Part shown: positions 53,745-63,600 of the stretch, one piece after another | How positions within the stretch are numbered: the stretch's first letter is position 1 | Layout of the letters: each line of letters starts with the position of its first letter | Source: Ignavibacteria bacterium | GTDB lineage: Bacteria; Bacteroidota; Ignavibacteria; SZUA-365 | Length of the DNA stretch: 64,000 nucleotides | Direction: 5' to 3' | NCBI GenBank assembly: GCA_016720835.1 | Contig: JADKJW010000013.1 | Coordinates: 1-64,000, forward strand | The notes under the pieces: model-generated | Databases searched by the model: none | Told to the model about the DNA's origin: nothing | The model's input: only the letters and a program-made list of their open reading frames with translations | Translations under genes and position numbers: made by a program

Positions 53745-55565
53745 TTACGGTTTGTTCACCGAGAGCGTCGGAGGGTTCGGGGTGTTCGTACCGCTGTCGT
53801 AGACGAAGCCCGTGCCGCTGAGATTCGTGACGCTCATTGTAATGGACGACACGTTGTTGTTCAGCTTGCTCGTGCTGATCGTACACTGACCGTTGCTGCC
53901 GGTCACCGCGGTCCTGCTTCCGCTCGCGCCACCGCTCCAGGAGACGGTGACGGTGACGCCTGATTGCAGCTGTCCGGAGGCGTTGCGGACTGTGACGGTA
54001 AGACTGCCGATCCAGCCGTTGTTCTTCCGGGAGGATGCAATGGACAATGCGTCCACGTGCACCTGCCGCCACGTGGTGGCATTCGCGGTGTTGCTCCACG
54101 CGGAGGATCCGTTCGCATTCTCCGCGCGCACGCGATACCAGTAGCGGGTGCCCTGCGGCAGGCCGCTGTTCGCATACGTGGTCGCATCCGCACCGAGCGT
54201 GGCGAGCCAGGCGAAACCGCTGTTGCTGCTCGTCGAGCGCTCCACGGTGAAGCCGGTTTCGTTGTTCGCGTTGTCGTTCCAGTTCAACGTGATGGCGGTG
54301 GGCGAAGTGGTGGTGGCGGTGAGATTTGACGGCGCGGCGGGCGGCGCGGGCGGCGGCGGGCCGGTGACGTTGTTGTTCAGAAGGAGATTCGGTGAGCCGG
54401 TGCCGATGCCGGACAGAACTCCCGAGGTCGCATTGCCGATGAGCGCGCTCATGACCTGCGCGGGCGTCGCGGTTGGATTGGCGCTGAGATAGATCGCGGC
54501 GACGCCCGCCACGTGCGGCGTTGCCATCGATGTTCCGTTCCAGGAGGCGTAGGTGTTCGTCCCCGTCATCGTCGATGAGGTGATGCCCACGCCCGGCGCG
54601 AAGAGATCGACGCAGCTGCCGTAGTTCGAGAACGAGGCGCGCGCGTCGTTGCTGCCCGTCGCACCGACGGTGAGCGCCGTGGGCGCGCTCGCGGGGGAAT
54701 AATTGCACGCCACCGCGCCGTTGTTGCCCGCGGCCACCGCGTACACCACGCCGGAGGCGACGGAGGTCGCGACGGCCTGATTGACGGACGCGGAGTAGCC
54801 GCCGCCCAGCGACATGTTCGCGACCGAGGGGCCGTTGTGATTCGCGGTGACCCAGTCGATGCCGGCGATCACCTGGCTCCACGTGCCGCTGCCGGAGCAG
54901 TTCAGCACGCGCACGCCGATGAGGTGCACGTTCTTGGCGATGCCGGTGGTGACGCCCCCCACGGTGCCGGCCACATGCGTGCCGTGTCCCTGGCAGTCCG
55001 CGGTGTTGTTATCGTTGTCGATGAAGTCCCAGCCGGAGGAGACGCGGCCGTTATACTCCTGATGATCGGCGCGGATGCCGGTGTCGATGATGTACACGTC
55101 GACGTCCGTTCCGTCGTTCGGGTAGTTGTACACCTGGTTCAGAGGCAGCGCGGTCTGATCCACGCGATCCAGACCCCAGCTGGGAGGATTCGTCTGCGAG
55201 CCGTTGATCGTGGCGATGCCGTCGGGCTCGATGAAGTCGACGTTCGGATTGCGCTTGATGCCTTCCAGCGCCTGCGGCGGGATCGTCGCGGCGAAGCCCT
55301 TCAGCGCGAAGCGATATCGGAAATGCACCTGCACGCCGTTCGCTGTCCGTTGCAGCTCGCCGGTTAGCGCGTCTGGGTCGGCGATGTATTTTTTGAAGAC
55401 GACGATGTAGCGGTTCGTCAGATCGATATCGGCAGCGGCGGTTTTTGCGAACGTCGGGTCCTGTCCGCCTGAGGGAGGCGAGACCGGACTGTTGAGGCGT
55501 GACTCTTCAGTGCAGGAGGCGAAGAGCACTGCGAGGGCAATAAAAAACAACGCGCGTGTTTTCAT
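53745..55565 (-). CDS. Subtilisin-like serine protease (S8), lipoprotein with FN3 module
   Basis: Start at 55565 (MKTRALFFIALAVLF). The leader ends in lipobox F-A-S-C (Cys18). An I9-type propeptide spans about 45-120 (YIVVFKKYI, VDFIEPDG). The S8 domain has the full triad: Asp161 (YIIDTGI), His194 (GHGTHVAG) and Ser346 (NGTSMATPHVAG), as in proteinase K-like enzymes. A Pro-rich linker leads to an FN3 domain (about 405-495) and a C-terminal Ig-like domain with no T9SS signature. A surface protease anchored by lipid is expected. It lies between fibre genes 2 and 3, on the opposite strand. Confidence 0.9.
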   Translation of the reverse strand: MKTRALFFIALAVLFASCTEESRLNSPVSPPSGGQDPTFAKTAAADIDLTNRYIVVFKKYIADPDALTGELQRTANGVQVHFRYRFALKGFAATIPPQALEGIKRNPNVDFIEPDGIATINGSQTNPPSWGLDRVDQTALPLNQVYNYPNDGTDVDVYIIDTGIRADHQEYNGRVSSGWDFIDNDNNTADCQGHGTHVAGTVGGVTTGIAKNVHLIGVRVLNCSGSGTWSQVIAGIDWVTANHNGPSVANMSLGGGYSASVNQAVATSVASGVVYAVAAGNNGAVACNYSPASAPTALTVGATGSNDARASFSNYGSCVDLFAPGVGITSSTMTGTNTYASWNGTSMATPHVAGVAAIYLSANPTATPAQVMSALIGNATSGVLSGIGTGSPNLLLNNNVTGPPPPAPPAAPSNLTATTTSPTAITLNWNDNANNETGFTVERSTSSNSGFAWLATLGADATTYANSGLPQGTRYWYRVRAENANGSSAWSNTANATTWRQVHVDALSIASSRKNNGWIGSLTVTVRNASGQLQSGVTVTVSWSGGASGSRTAVTGSNGQCTISTSKLNNNVSSITMSVTNLSGTGFVYDSGTNTPNPPTLSVNKP

Positions 55566-55754
55566 GGCAACACCAGGACTGTGAGAATGAAACTCGATGG
55601 GAAGATTGTGGAGAATGTACAGAAATGGATGGCCCGCGTCAATGAAAAACTGCTTGCAGGGCGAAACACGGCGGGAACGTGAGCAGGGGATTGCGCTGTT
55701 GTGCGATATCAACCCTTCCACGCCGTTCCATCATTTGAACCATACAGGTGTTTC

Positions 55755-57956
55755 ATGCGATCGATCCATGGCATTGCTCTCCGCGGATATGCAACGGTGC
55801 ATGCGCGTCTTTCGTTCCAGTCCCTGGCGTTGTGTATCGCATTGTTGTGCTGCGCGTCGACGGCCCATTCCCAAATGCCCCGGACGATAAGCTTTCAGGG
55901 GGTGTTGACCGACGCGCAGGGCACAATCGTTTCCGACGGCAATCATTCGCTGGCGCTTGCGCTCTACGCCACTGCCACCGGGGGCGCCGCCGTCTTCACG
56001 GAAACGCAGACCGTCCCCGTCGTGAAGGGGGTGTTCAATGCGATCATCGGTTCGGTGACGCCGCTCCCGCAGTCTCTTGCCTTCGACCGCGCGTACTTCC
56101 TTGGTGTGCGCGTGAACGGCGGCGCGGAGCTCTCGCCCCGGACAGCACTCACCGCCGTCCCGTACGCCTTGCATGCTGCGACCGCGGATGTGGCGAACGG
56201 TCTCGCGCCGTCCGCGACGGGCGTCGTGACGAAGATCAACAACCGCGGCGGCGCACTCATGCTGCAAGGCGGCGGCGGCACCACCGTCACGAACAGCGGC
56301 GACACGTTCACCATCAGCTCCACCGGCGGCGGCGGCACCGGCATGCAGGGCGTGCAATCACCCGGCGGAAGCATCGCCGTGACAAATCCGAACGGCCCGG
56401 TCGCGAACATCGACGTCGAAGCCGGAGCGATCACCACGGGCCGTCTCCGCGACGGCGCGGTGACGGGCGCGAAGATCGCCGCGGGGCAGGCGGTGCGGAG
56501 CGTCAACAACATTACGGATGATGTGGTCCTGAATGCAGGGGCCAATGTTTCGATCACCCCTTCCGGCAAGACGCTCACGATCAGCGCGACGACGTCGGGA
56601 GGAGGCGGCATTCAATCGCTGCAGAGCAGCAACAACACGCTCGACATCGCGAATCCGACCGGGCCGGCGACGACCATCGGCGTGAAGAACGGCGGCATCG
56701 GCGGAACCCATCTTGCGGATGCCGCGGTCACGACGGCAAAGATCAGTCCGGCAGGAGCGACCAGCGGTCAGGTGCTGAGTTACAACGGTGGCGCGGTGAC
56801 GTGGGCGACACCCGCATCGGGAGGCGTCGCGGGCGCAGGAACGCTCAATCAACTCGCGACATGGTCCGGTGCCAATTCGATTACGGGCGCCTCCTCGCTG
56901 GTGCATGTCAACGGCCGGCTCGGCATCGGAGCGGGCGCGCCAACCGCGCGGCTGCACGTCATCGGACCGGAGGGCTTTGCGGCGTCGGGAACGCATGGCG
57001 CCGGTTCTCTCGTCGATCTCGGACCCGGATCGCATCTGCAATGGATGCCCTACCGTTCCGCACTGCGCGTCGGCTACGTCAACGGCTCGCAGTGGGATGA
57101 CGCGAACATCGGACCCTACTCCGTGGCGATGGGCGAGAGGGCGAAAGCAAGCGGCTCGGGATCCATCGCCGTCGGCAATCTGGCTTCGGCGACGGGACGA
57201 ACGGCTGTCGCGATGGGGTACTCTCCTCTCGCGAGCGGAAGCGAGTCGGTGGCCTTCGGCAACTACACGGAGGCGAGCGGACTGATCGCCACAGCCATGG
57301 GCAGCAGCACCGTCGCCAGCGGCCAGGTCGCGATCGCCATGGGGAACCACACGGTGGCGAGCGGCCACAACTCGTTGGCGATCGGTTCCTACGTGTCCAC
57401 AAACGGTTACCACGGCTCGTGCTATATCGGTGACGCCTCCACGATGACCATGAACAATAGCAGCGCCGCGAACCAGATGAAGATGCGCTTCGACGGCGGC
57501 TACAGGCTCTACACCAATGCCGCGCAGACACTCGGCGCCTATATGAACACCGACGGCACCTCGTGGAGCGCGATCAGCGACAGGAACATGAAGGAGAATT
57601 TCGCGCGCGCGGACGGCGAGGACATCCTTGCGCGCATCCGCGCGCTGCCCATCACGACGTGGAATTACAAGGGAACGGACGGCTCCGCGCGCTACATCGG
57701 ACCGATGGCGCAGGATTTTCATCAGGCTTTCCAACTCGGCGGAACGGACAGCCTCGGCATCAACAGCCTCGTCTACGACGGCGTCAATCTCACGGCGATA
57801 CAGGCTCTCGAGGTTCGCACCGCCGAGCTTCGCGATGCCATCCGCGCGCTTTCCGAAGCCCACAACCTCCTGGCGCAACGGTTGGACGCGATGGACGCGC
57901 AACGCGCCGAACTGTCATCCTTGAAGGAAAGGCTCGCCCGCATGGAAACGCGGTAA
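55755..57956 (+). CDS. Secreted fibre-like protein 3 with YadA-like head repeats and S74 chaperone domain
   Basis: ATG after AGGTG. It shares the signal peptide style and residues about 40-140 with fibres 1 and 2 (PRTISFQGVLTDAQGTIVSD), then a Gly-rich shaft. About residues 450-560 carry 14-residue left-handed-helix repeats of the YadA/Hep_Hag kind (SVAMGERAKASGSGSIAVGN in part, TAVAMGYSPLASGS, VAFGNYTEASG). Residues about 603-733 form a peptidase S74-type intramolecular chaperone: SDRNMKENF with the likely Ser-Lys pair, ITTWNYKGTDGSARYIGPMA, and a coiled-coil end (LRDAIRALSEAHNLLAQRLD). In that family the domain trimerises the fibre and then cuts itself off. Confidence 0.88.
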   Translation: MRSIHGIALRGYATVHARLSFQSLALCIALLCCASTAHSQMPRTISFQGVLTDAQGTIVSDGNHSLALALYATATGGAAVFTETQTVPVVKGVFNAIIGSVTPLPQSLAFDRAYFLGVRVNGGAELSPRTALTAVPYALHAATADVANGLAPSATGVVTKINNRGGALMLQGGGGTTVTNSGDTFTISSTGGGGTGMQGVQSPGGSIAVTNPNGPVANIDVEAGAITTGRLRDGAVTGAKIAAGQAVRSVNNITDDVVLNAGANVSITPSGKTLTISATTSGGGGIQSLQSSNNTLDIANPTGPATTIGVKNGGIGGTHLADAAVTTAKISPAGATSGQVLSYNGGAVTWATPASGGVAGAGTLNQLATWSGANSITGASSLVHVNGRLGIGAGAPTARLHVIGPEGFAASGTHGAGSLVDLGPGSHLQWMPYRSALRVGYVNGSQWDDANIGPYSVAMGERAKASGSGSIAVGNLASATGRTAVAMGYSPLASGSESVAFGNYTEASGLIATAMGSSTVASGQVAIAMGNHTVASGHNSLAIGSYVSTNGYHGSCYIGDASTMTMNNSSAANQMKMRFDGGYRLYTNAAQTLGAYMNTDGTSWSAISDRNMKENFARADGEDILARIRALPITTWNYKGTDGSARYIGPMAQDFHQAFQLGGTDSLGINSLVYDGVNLTAIQALEVRTAELRDAIRALSEAHNLLAQRLDAMDAQRAELSSLKERLARMETR

Positions 57957-57966
57957 ATCCTGGGAG

Positions 57967-57995
57967 GGCGGACATTCCTGTCCGCCATTTTTAAT
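57967..57995 (+). terminator. Intrinsic-terminator-like hairpin after fibre gene 3
   Basis: GGCGGACA (57967-57974), loop TTCC, TGTCCGCC (57979-57986), then ATTTTTAATC, 10 bases after the fibre 3 stop. The hairpin is also palindromic-repeat-like and sits next to two further palindromes. Confidence 0.6.
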
Positions 57996-58003
57996 CTTCC
58001 GGG

Positions 58004-58108
58004 TGGGACAAGCGTCCCGCTTGTCGATTCCGAAGTGAGCAAGAGCGAGATTGGCATTCAAACACCGATTGTGGGACAAGCGTCCCGCTTGTCGATTCCG
58101 AAGTGAGC
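58004..58108 (+). repeat. Two copies of a 37-bp palindromic repeat
   Basis: TGGGACAAGCG... occurs at 58004-58040 and 58072-58108. Each has a perfect 8-bp hairpin (GACAAGCG, loop TCC, CGCTTGTC at 58007-58025 and 58075-58093) and the same tail GATTCCGAAGTGAGC. The spacing is 68 bases. A separate family from the A/B hairpins. Confidence 0.8.
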
Positions 58109-58118
58109 GTGCCTGCGG

Positions 58119-58148
58119 TTGACACACAAGCACCATGGTCCGTATGTT
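58119..58148 (+). promoter_or_regulatory. Possible promoter just before the esterase start
   Basis: TTGACA (58119-58124), 18-base spacer, TATGTT (58143-58148). The ATG at 58155 is only seven bases further, so use of this promoter would make a nearly leaderless mRNA. No ribosome site is seen before that ATG. Confidence 0.3.
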
Positions 58149-58154
58149 GCCGCC

Positions 58155-59345
58155 ATGAATGCTCGATTGAAAACCACCTGCGGGGCGTGCTTCCTCGCAC
58201 TCCTGCTCGCCGCTCCCGTTTCGGCGCAGCGGTATATCCAACCCGTGTTCTCCACTGCGACAAAGGCGGCGGACGTCGTCTACGGTGCAGCGACGAATGT
58301 ACGCGGCGTTCTGGAGAATCTGGCGATGGATGTGTATCAGCCGCAGGGCGACACGCTGTCCTTGCGTCCGCTCATCGTCTTCGTGCATGGCGGAGGATTC
58401 GTCGGAGGCGACAAGGGGACGTCACAATTCGTGACGCTGTGCCAGGAATTCGCGAAGCGCGGCTATGTGACCGCGAGCATCAATTACCGCCTCGACACCG
58501 CGATGGTCTCTCGCGCAGTCATGAACGCCATGCACGACGCGCGCGCCGCCGTGCGGTACTTCAGGAAGAATGCCGCGCAGTATCGACTCGATACCGCGCG
58601 CATCGCCATGGGTGGCGGCTCGGCGGGCGCATACACCTCGCTCAGCGTGGCCTACGTCGACAAGATATCCGAGTTGCCGCCGCTTTCCGGCGCAGGCGAC
58701 GTGGAGGGCCTCAGCGGCAATCCGGGGTACTCGTCGCGCGTACGGGCGTGTCTCGATTACTGGGGCGCGCTGCTCGACACCGCAGCCATCGAGACCGCGG
58801 ACGATGCGCCGCTCCTCATCATCCACGGGACGGAGGACAACACCGTCCCTTTTACACACGCGACAATGCTCCGCGCGCGCGCAACGCACCTCGGACTCTA
58901 TCACGAATTCTACCCGCTGCAAGGGGAGGGGCATGGTCCGTGGGGGCACATGGACTCCATCGTCAACACCACGGCGCGCTTTCTCTACAGAGTATTCTTC
59001 GGCACGACGACGTCCGTGGGCGACGTGCGCGCGATACCCGTCGACGCGCTGCTGCTGTCGATCTCACCCAACCCGTTCACGGAACATGCAACATTCTCGT
59101 TCCGCATCGGGGAAGCTGCGTGCGTCGATGCTGGAGGAGGCGCCCGGAGCGCGTCACGCGCGCGGGTGACTCTCCGCGTCCTTGACGCGCTTGGCCGCGA
59201 AGTCGCTCGCCCGGCGGACGGCGAGTACACTCCGGGCACGCATACCGCGGGATTCGACGCACACGCGCTCCCGGACGGAAGGTACACCGCGCTGCTGCGC
59301 ATCGGATCCCGCACCGTGACAAGGAGCATCCTGCTGCTGCGTTGA
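58155..59345 (+). CDS. Secreted alpha/beta-hydrolase (carboxylesterase-like) with T9SS domain
   Basis: The signal peptide (MNARLKTTCGACFLALLLAA) ends PVSAQ. The catalytic domain has oxyanion motif H-G-G-G-F (LIVFVHGGGFVGGD), nucleophile G-G-G-S-A-G, a late LLIIHGTEDNTVPF (acid region), and EGHGPWGH (His). Order and motifs match the BD-FAE/HSL-like esterase group. From about residue 300 a T9SS domain follows (LLLSISPNPFTEHATFSF to SILLLR). 396 residues. An extracellular esterase or feruloyl-type esterase is possible; the substrate is not readable from sequence. Confidence 0.87.
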   Translation: MNARLKTTCGACFLALLLAAPVSAQRYIQPVFSTATKAADVVYGAATNVRGVLENLAMDVYQPQGDTLSLRPLIVFVHGGGFVGGDKGTSQFVTLCQEFAKRGYVTASINYRLDTAMVSRAVMNAMHDARAAVRYFRKNAAQYRLDTARIAMGGGSAGAYTSLSVAYVDKISELPPLSGAGDVEGLSGNPGYSSRVRACLDYWGALLDTAAIETADDAPLLIIHGTEDNTVPFTHATMLRARATHLGLYHEFYPLQGEGHGPWGHMDSIVNTTARFLYRVFFGTTTSVGDVRAIPVDALLLSISPNPFTEHATFSFRIGEAACVDAGGGARSASRARVTLRVLDALGREVARPADGEYTPGTHTAGFDAHALPDGRYTALLRIGSRTVTRSILLLR

Positions 59346-59437
59346 CCGGGCGGTTTATACGCGATTCTTGATATTCTTGCCGGATATTTGGACATTGAGA
59401 AGTTCCGGTCCATACGATCCGTTCAAGGAGCAGCTCC

Positions 59438-60073
59438 ATGCACAGGACACTCATTGCCATCCTCTCCGCAGCGCTGGTCATTTCTCTTGTGCTGCTCGTC
59501 ATCGTCTATCAGAAGTACGCCACGCAGCAGCGCGACCTCGAGGCGCGCGCGGCGGGCGGCGCCGGGCAGACCGACCTCCTGCTCCACGCCATGTTGACGA
59601 AAATGCCCAGCATTCACATCGGCGCCGAGCACAGCATGCGTCTCGGGGAGACCAGACGATTTCGCATCAAGGTTCTCGGCTTGTCCGCTCCGGACTCCGT
59701 CACAACAGGTCCCATCGTCGAAATCAGCAGGGACGAGAAGGTCGTCGAGGTACACCGTTACGGGGAGGCGAACAGCGGCATCCGCGATTCGACGCTGTTC
59801 AGCACGACGGGACAGCGCACGTACATCTTCGAATGGAAACCTGCCGAAGCAGGCGTCTATCGCCTCTGGATCAAGGCGGGGACGAATTACATGGATTTCG
59901 TGGAGGCGCAGAATTCGAAGCTTGTCAAGGTTGGCGCCGCGCGGTTCACACTCGCGCACCTGCAGGCCCTCATCGACGCCGACCCCATGCTGAAGGGCAC
60001 ACCGCTCGAATCCTTCATTCAGCGTTCGCAGCAACTCGACCCCCTCGTAGTCACCGTCCAGGTGACACCATAG
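59438..60073 (+). CDS. Membrane-anchored periplasmic protein of unknown function
   Basis: AAGGAG lies eight bases before the ATG. One N-terminal membrane span (LIAILSAALVISLVLLVIVY), a short coiled, Ala/Arg-rich stalk, then a 145-residue soluble domain of beta character (RFRIKVLGLSAPDSVTTGPI, TYIFEWKPAEAGVYRLWIKA). It ends in helices (LAHLQALIDADPMLKG). The beta part resembles Ig-like or bacterial 'GldM-type' folds in style only. Not recognised as a named family. Confidence 0.7.
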   Translation: MHRTLIAILSAALVISLVLLVIVYQKYATQQRDLEARAAGGAGQTDLLLHAMLTKMPSIHIGAEHSMRLGETRRFRIKVLGLSAPDSVTTGPIVEISRDEKVVEVHRYGEANSGIRDSTLFSTTGQRTYIFEWKPAEAGVYRLWIKAGTNYMDFVEAQNSKLVKVGAARFTLAHLQALIDADPMLKGTPLESFIQRSQQLDPLVVTVQVTP

Positions 60074-60194
60074 CCGGGACGGGCCGACATCCGGGTTCGT
60101 CATATCCCTGTCCCTTCTCCCTTGAAAGCTTTTCGGGGAGAGAGACAGCACCCGCTATTCACGCTCATTGAACGATCGAAGCACGGAGGTTGCC

Positions 60195-63100
60195 ATGCAG
60201 TATCGGAGTACGACAGGAATCGTTGCCGTACTTATCCTGGTGTCCGGGATGCTCCCGGCGCGCGCGCAGCACGCGTGGCAACGCGCCAATGGCCCGTTCG
60301 GCGGCATCGTCACGTGTTATGCCTCCGACAGCAACGACGTCTATGCGGGCACGGACGACGGTGGCGTCTATCGCTCGTCGGACAACGGCGTCTCCTGGGT
60401 CTTCGCAAGTTCGGGAATCAACGGCTCGAAGGTTGCGTCGCTCCTGGTGGCGAATGGTTCGGTGTTCGCCGCCCTCGATGCGGGAGTGTACCGCAGCATG
60501 GACAAAGGCGCCACGTGGGTTCACGCCGACAGCGGCATCGCCAAGGGGATCAACGCACTGGCGTGTATCGGCAGCGCGCTGTACGCCGCAAGCAACGGCG
60601 CCGGAGTGTTCCTCTCCACCAATAACGGCGCGTCTTGGACAGCCATTGGTCCGACGGGAGCAGGCGTGTATGCGATAAGCCTCTGCGCCCTGGGAACCGA
60701 TCTCTACGTTGGCACGACAAATTACATATACAAAACGACGAACAACGGCGCGAGCTGGCAGAATCAAAGCTCCGGCATTCCGGCGTCGGGGTACGCCATC
60801 TACGGGCTGGCCACTCTCGGCAGCGCGATCTACGCCGTCCCCATCGTCAATTCGAGTTACTTCGGCGTCTATGTGTCCACGAATGGCGGCGCGCAGTGGA
60901 CCTCGGCGAATGGAAATCTCTCCAAGTACGTCGAGGTCGAAACGATTCATACGGGCGGAACGACGCTCTACGTCGGCACGAGGCTCGGAGTCCACGCCTC
61001 GACGGACAACGGCGGCAGTTGGCATGCGATCAATACCGGCATGGAAAACGTGCGGGTCCGTGCCATCACCGGAAGCGGCTCCACCCTCCTTGCGGGCTCG
61101 GGCCGGGGCGTGCACCGTTCCTCGAACGGGGGCGCCGCCTGGACGGAATCGATGACCGGGATGACCGCATCCACGATTCGCGTGCTGACACGCGACGCGA
61201 GCGATGTCTATGCAGGAACGAGTTGGGGGAAGATATGGCGCACGAGCGACGAAGGCGATTCGTGGTCACTGATCAGGTTGCCCGCGGATGCCACCACCTC
61301 GGCGATCTTCTTCAGCGGGAGCAGGATGTTTGCCGGCACGAATGACGGGCTGTTCCGTTCCGACGACCACGGGATCAGCTGGGTGCCGTCCGATACCGGG
61401 ATGATTGCCGGCATCACCTCCTCCGATGTGCGTTCGATGACGAAGCTCGGCGCGAATCTCTATGCGGCATCGTACGGCGACGGCATCTTCCTCTCATCGA
61501 ACAACGGCTCCTCGTGGGTCCCGCGCAATAACGGACTGGCGGAGCTGAACGTCACCGTCGTGATCGCGAAGGATGCGCGCCTGCTCGCGGCCACCCGCTT
61601 CGAGGGGATACACGTCTCGTCCGACAACGGCAGCACATGGGTACCATCCAACGGAGGAATCAGCAGCAAGAACACGCACGATATCGGTTCCATCGGCTCC
61701 ACGCTCTTCGCGGCAACGAACTGGGGCGTCAATCGTTCCACCAATGGCGGCGCGTCGTGGATCAACCCGGATACGCTGCTGATGCGGTGGCAGACGGTGC
61801 AGTGTCTGGCGGCGAAGGATTCAATGCTGTACGCAGCGGCGGACCGCATCCTGCTGTCCACCAACCTTGGGAACAGCTGGGCATACGCCGACTCCGGCAT
61901 GCCCATGTTCCAATGGTGGGGTGGTGAGTACTGCCCGGCGGTCAATGATGCCGTGGCGACGGATGGATTCATGATCGCGGGAACGAGCGGGTACGGCGTC
62001 TGGCGAAGATCCGTGCGCCCCGATGTTCCGGTCCCGCAGCCCCCCGTGTTGATCTCCCCCGCCGATTCCGCGGCGAACATCGCCGTCGATACGCTGCTCC
62101 GGTGGAACGAATCCGCAGGTGCGGCATCGTACCGGCTGCAGTTCGGAACGAGCATATCCTTTGCGGCCGCACTCATCGATACGATTGTCGCGGCGACATC
62201 CTTTCCTGTGCGTTCGCTATCGGACGGGACATTGTACGCGTGGCGCGTCATGGCGATGAATGCGAAAGGCGGCAGCCTCTGGGCCGGACCGAGAACATTT
62301 CGGACCGTGCATGCAACACCCGCTGCGGTCGTCCTGCGGTCGCCTCCGAACGCCTCCGTCGACGTTCCCCTGACACCGACGCTGCAGTGGAACACTGATA
62401 CAGGAGTCACGGGTTTTCATCTGCAGGTGTCTCTGGATGCCGCCTTCTCCGCGCCGCTCTTGCTCGACAAGGATACGACAGGCGGGTTGTACGCTCTTCG
62501 GAATCTTGCGCAGCAGACCACATACTCCTGGCGGGTCCATGCGGTGAATTCCTCCGGGTCGGGTCCGTGGTCCGCGGTGTGGCATTTCACGACCATCAAG
62601 AAGACATACGGGCTGCCTGGTCTCACCGGTCCTCCGGACCATTCGCGCATGCAGCCGCTCTCGACGAGCTTGTCCTGGACCCCGGCGGCAGGCGCCATCG
62701 GATATCTGCTGCAGGTTTCTCTGAAGCCGGACTTCAGCGCAATGATCGTGAACGATACCGCGGCGGCATCGGGACGCAGCATTGCCCTGGACGGATATAC
62801 GGATTACTTCTGGCGCGTTCGCGCGCGCTACAATGACGGCATGAGCGAATGGACACCGGCATGGACGTTCCGCTCGACCATCGCCGCGCCGTTGCTGATC
62901 TCTCCCCCTGATGCCTCCATGAATGTTCCGTTGAATCCGCGTTTGACCTGGCGCTCGGCTGCCGGAGCGATGACGTACCACGTCTCCGTACGGGGAAGCG
63001 GCCTGACCCTCGATCAGCCGGGTATTGCCGACACGTCCTTCCTCGTTCCCGGATGCCGGGCCGGCACCGTCTACACATGGCGTGTCGCGGGGGAATGCAG

Positions 63101-63443
63101 CGAAGGCACCGGAGACTCTTCACGCGCACGCAGCTTCACCACCGCATCGTCCACCTCCATCGAAGGCGCAGGACGGAACCCCGCATTCCGGCTTGAGGGA
63201 TGCTTTCCGAATCCCTGCTCGAACCATACAACAATTACCTTCGAGCTTCCGCAGCACGACCGTGTGCTGTTGACCGTGCATGATGCGCTTGGACGAACCG
63301 TTGCCTCGTTGTTCGACGGTTCCCTGACTGCGGGTCGGCACGCCATACCGTGGTCGGCAGCCGATGCGCAACCGGGCGTGTATCTGTACCGCATTGCGAC
63401 ACCATCTCGAGTGGCTTCGGGCGCATGCATTGTGACGCGCTGA
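60195..63443 (+). CDS. Secreted BNR/photosystem-assembly-like beta-propeller protein with FN3 modules and T9SS domain
   Basis: The ATG at 60195 follows GGAGG five bases upstream. The signal peptide ends LPARAQ. Residues about 25-600 hold more than ten repeats with S-x-D/N-x-G-x-x-W (SSDNGVSWVF, STNNGASWTA, SSDNGSTWVP, STNLGNSWAY), the BNR/Ycf48-type blade motif. These form one or two beta-propellers. FN3-like modules follow at about 610-985 (LLRWNESAGAASYRLQ, LQWNTDTGVTGFHLQV, LSWTPAAGAIGYLLQV, LTWRSAAGAMTYHVSV). T9SS domain at the end (CFPNPCSNHTTITFEL to YLYRIATPSRV). 1082 residues. Likely a surface binding or sialidase-like protein without visible catalytic residues. Confidence 0.87.
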   Translation: MQYRSTTGIVAVLILVSGMLPARAQHAWQRANGPFGGIVTCYASDSNDVYAGTDDGGVYRSSDNGVSWVFASSGINGSKVASLLVANGSVFAALDAGVYRSMDKGATWVHADSGIAKGINALACIGSALYAASNGAGVFLSTNNGASWTAIGPTGAGVYAISLCALGTDLYVGTTNYIYKTTNNGASWQNQSSGIPASGYAIYGLATLGSAIYAVPIVNSSYFGVYVSTNGGAQWTSANGNLSKYVEVETIHTGGTTLYVGTRLGVHASTDNGGSWHAINTGMENVRVRAITGSGSTLLAGSGRGVHRSSNGGAAWTESMTGMTASTIRVLTRDASDVYAGTSWGKIWRTSDEGDSWSLIRLPADATTSAIFFSGSRMFAGTNDGLFRSDDHGISWVPSDTGMIAGITSSDVRSMTKLGANLYAASYGDGIFLSSNNGSSWVPRNNGLAELNVTVVIAKDARLLAATRFEGIHVSSDNGSTWVPSNGGISSKNTHDIGSIGSTLFAATNWGVNRSTNGGASWINPDTLLMRWQTVQCLAAKDSMLYAAADRILLSTNLGNSWAYADSGMPMFQWWGGEYCPAVNDAVATDGFMIAGTSGYGVWRRSVRPDVPVPQPPVLISPADSAANIAVDTLLRWNESAGAASYRLQFGTSISFAAALIDTIVAATSFPVRSLSDGTLYAWRVMAMNAKGGSLWAGPRTFRTVHATPAAVVLRSPPNASVDVPLTPTLQWNTDTGVTGFHLQVSLDAAFSAPLLLDKDTTGGLYALRNLAQQTTYSWRVHAVNSSGSGPWSAVWHFTTIKKTYGLPGLTGPPDHSRMQPLSTSLSWTPAAGAIGYLLQVSLKPDFSAMIVNDTAAASGRSIALDGYTDYFWRVRARYNDGMSEWTPAWTFRSTIAAPLLISPPDASMNVPLNPRLTWRSAAGAMTYHVSVRGSGLTLDQPGIADTSFLVPGCRAGTVYTWRVAGECSEGTGDSSRARSFTTASSTSIEGAGRNPAFRLEGCFPNPCSNHTTITFELPQHDRVLLTVHDALGRTVASLFDGSLTAGRHAIPWSAADAQPGVYLYRIATPSRVASGACIVTR

Positions 63444-63600
63444 GGAACTCTGGTTGATCGCACAGGAATGAAGTCGCACATCGGTCTCGCGTGCGACCAC
63501 GGCGCGACCGATGGGCATGACGATGATTGCGATATCGCGTCGCGCTGATACCCTGATGTTGAAATTGACTCGTACATGCTCCGGTCCCTACATTTCCGAC

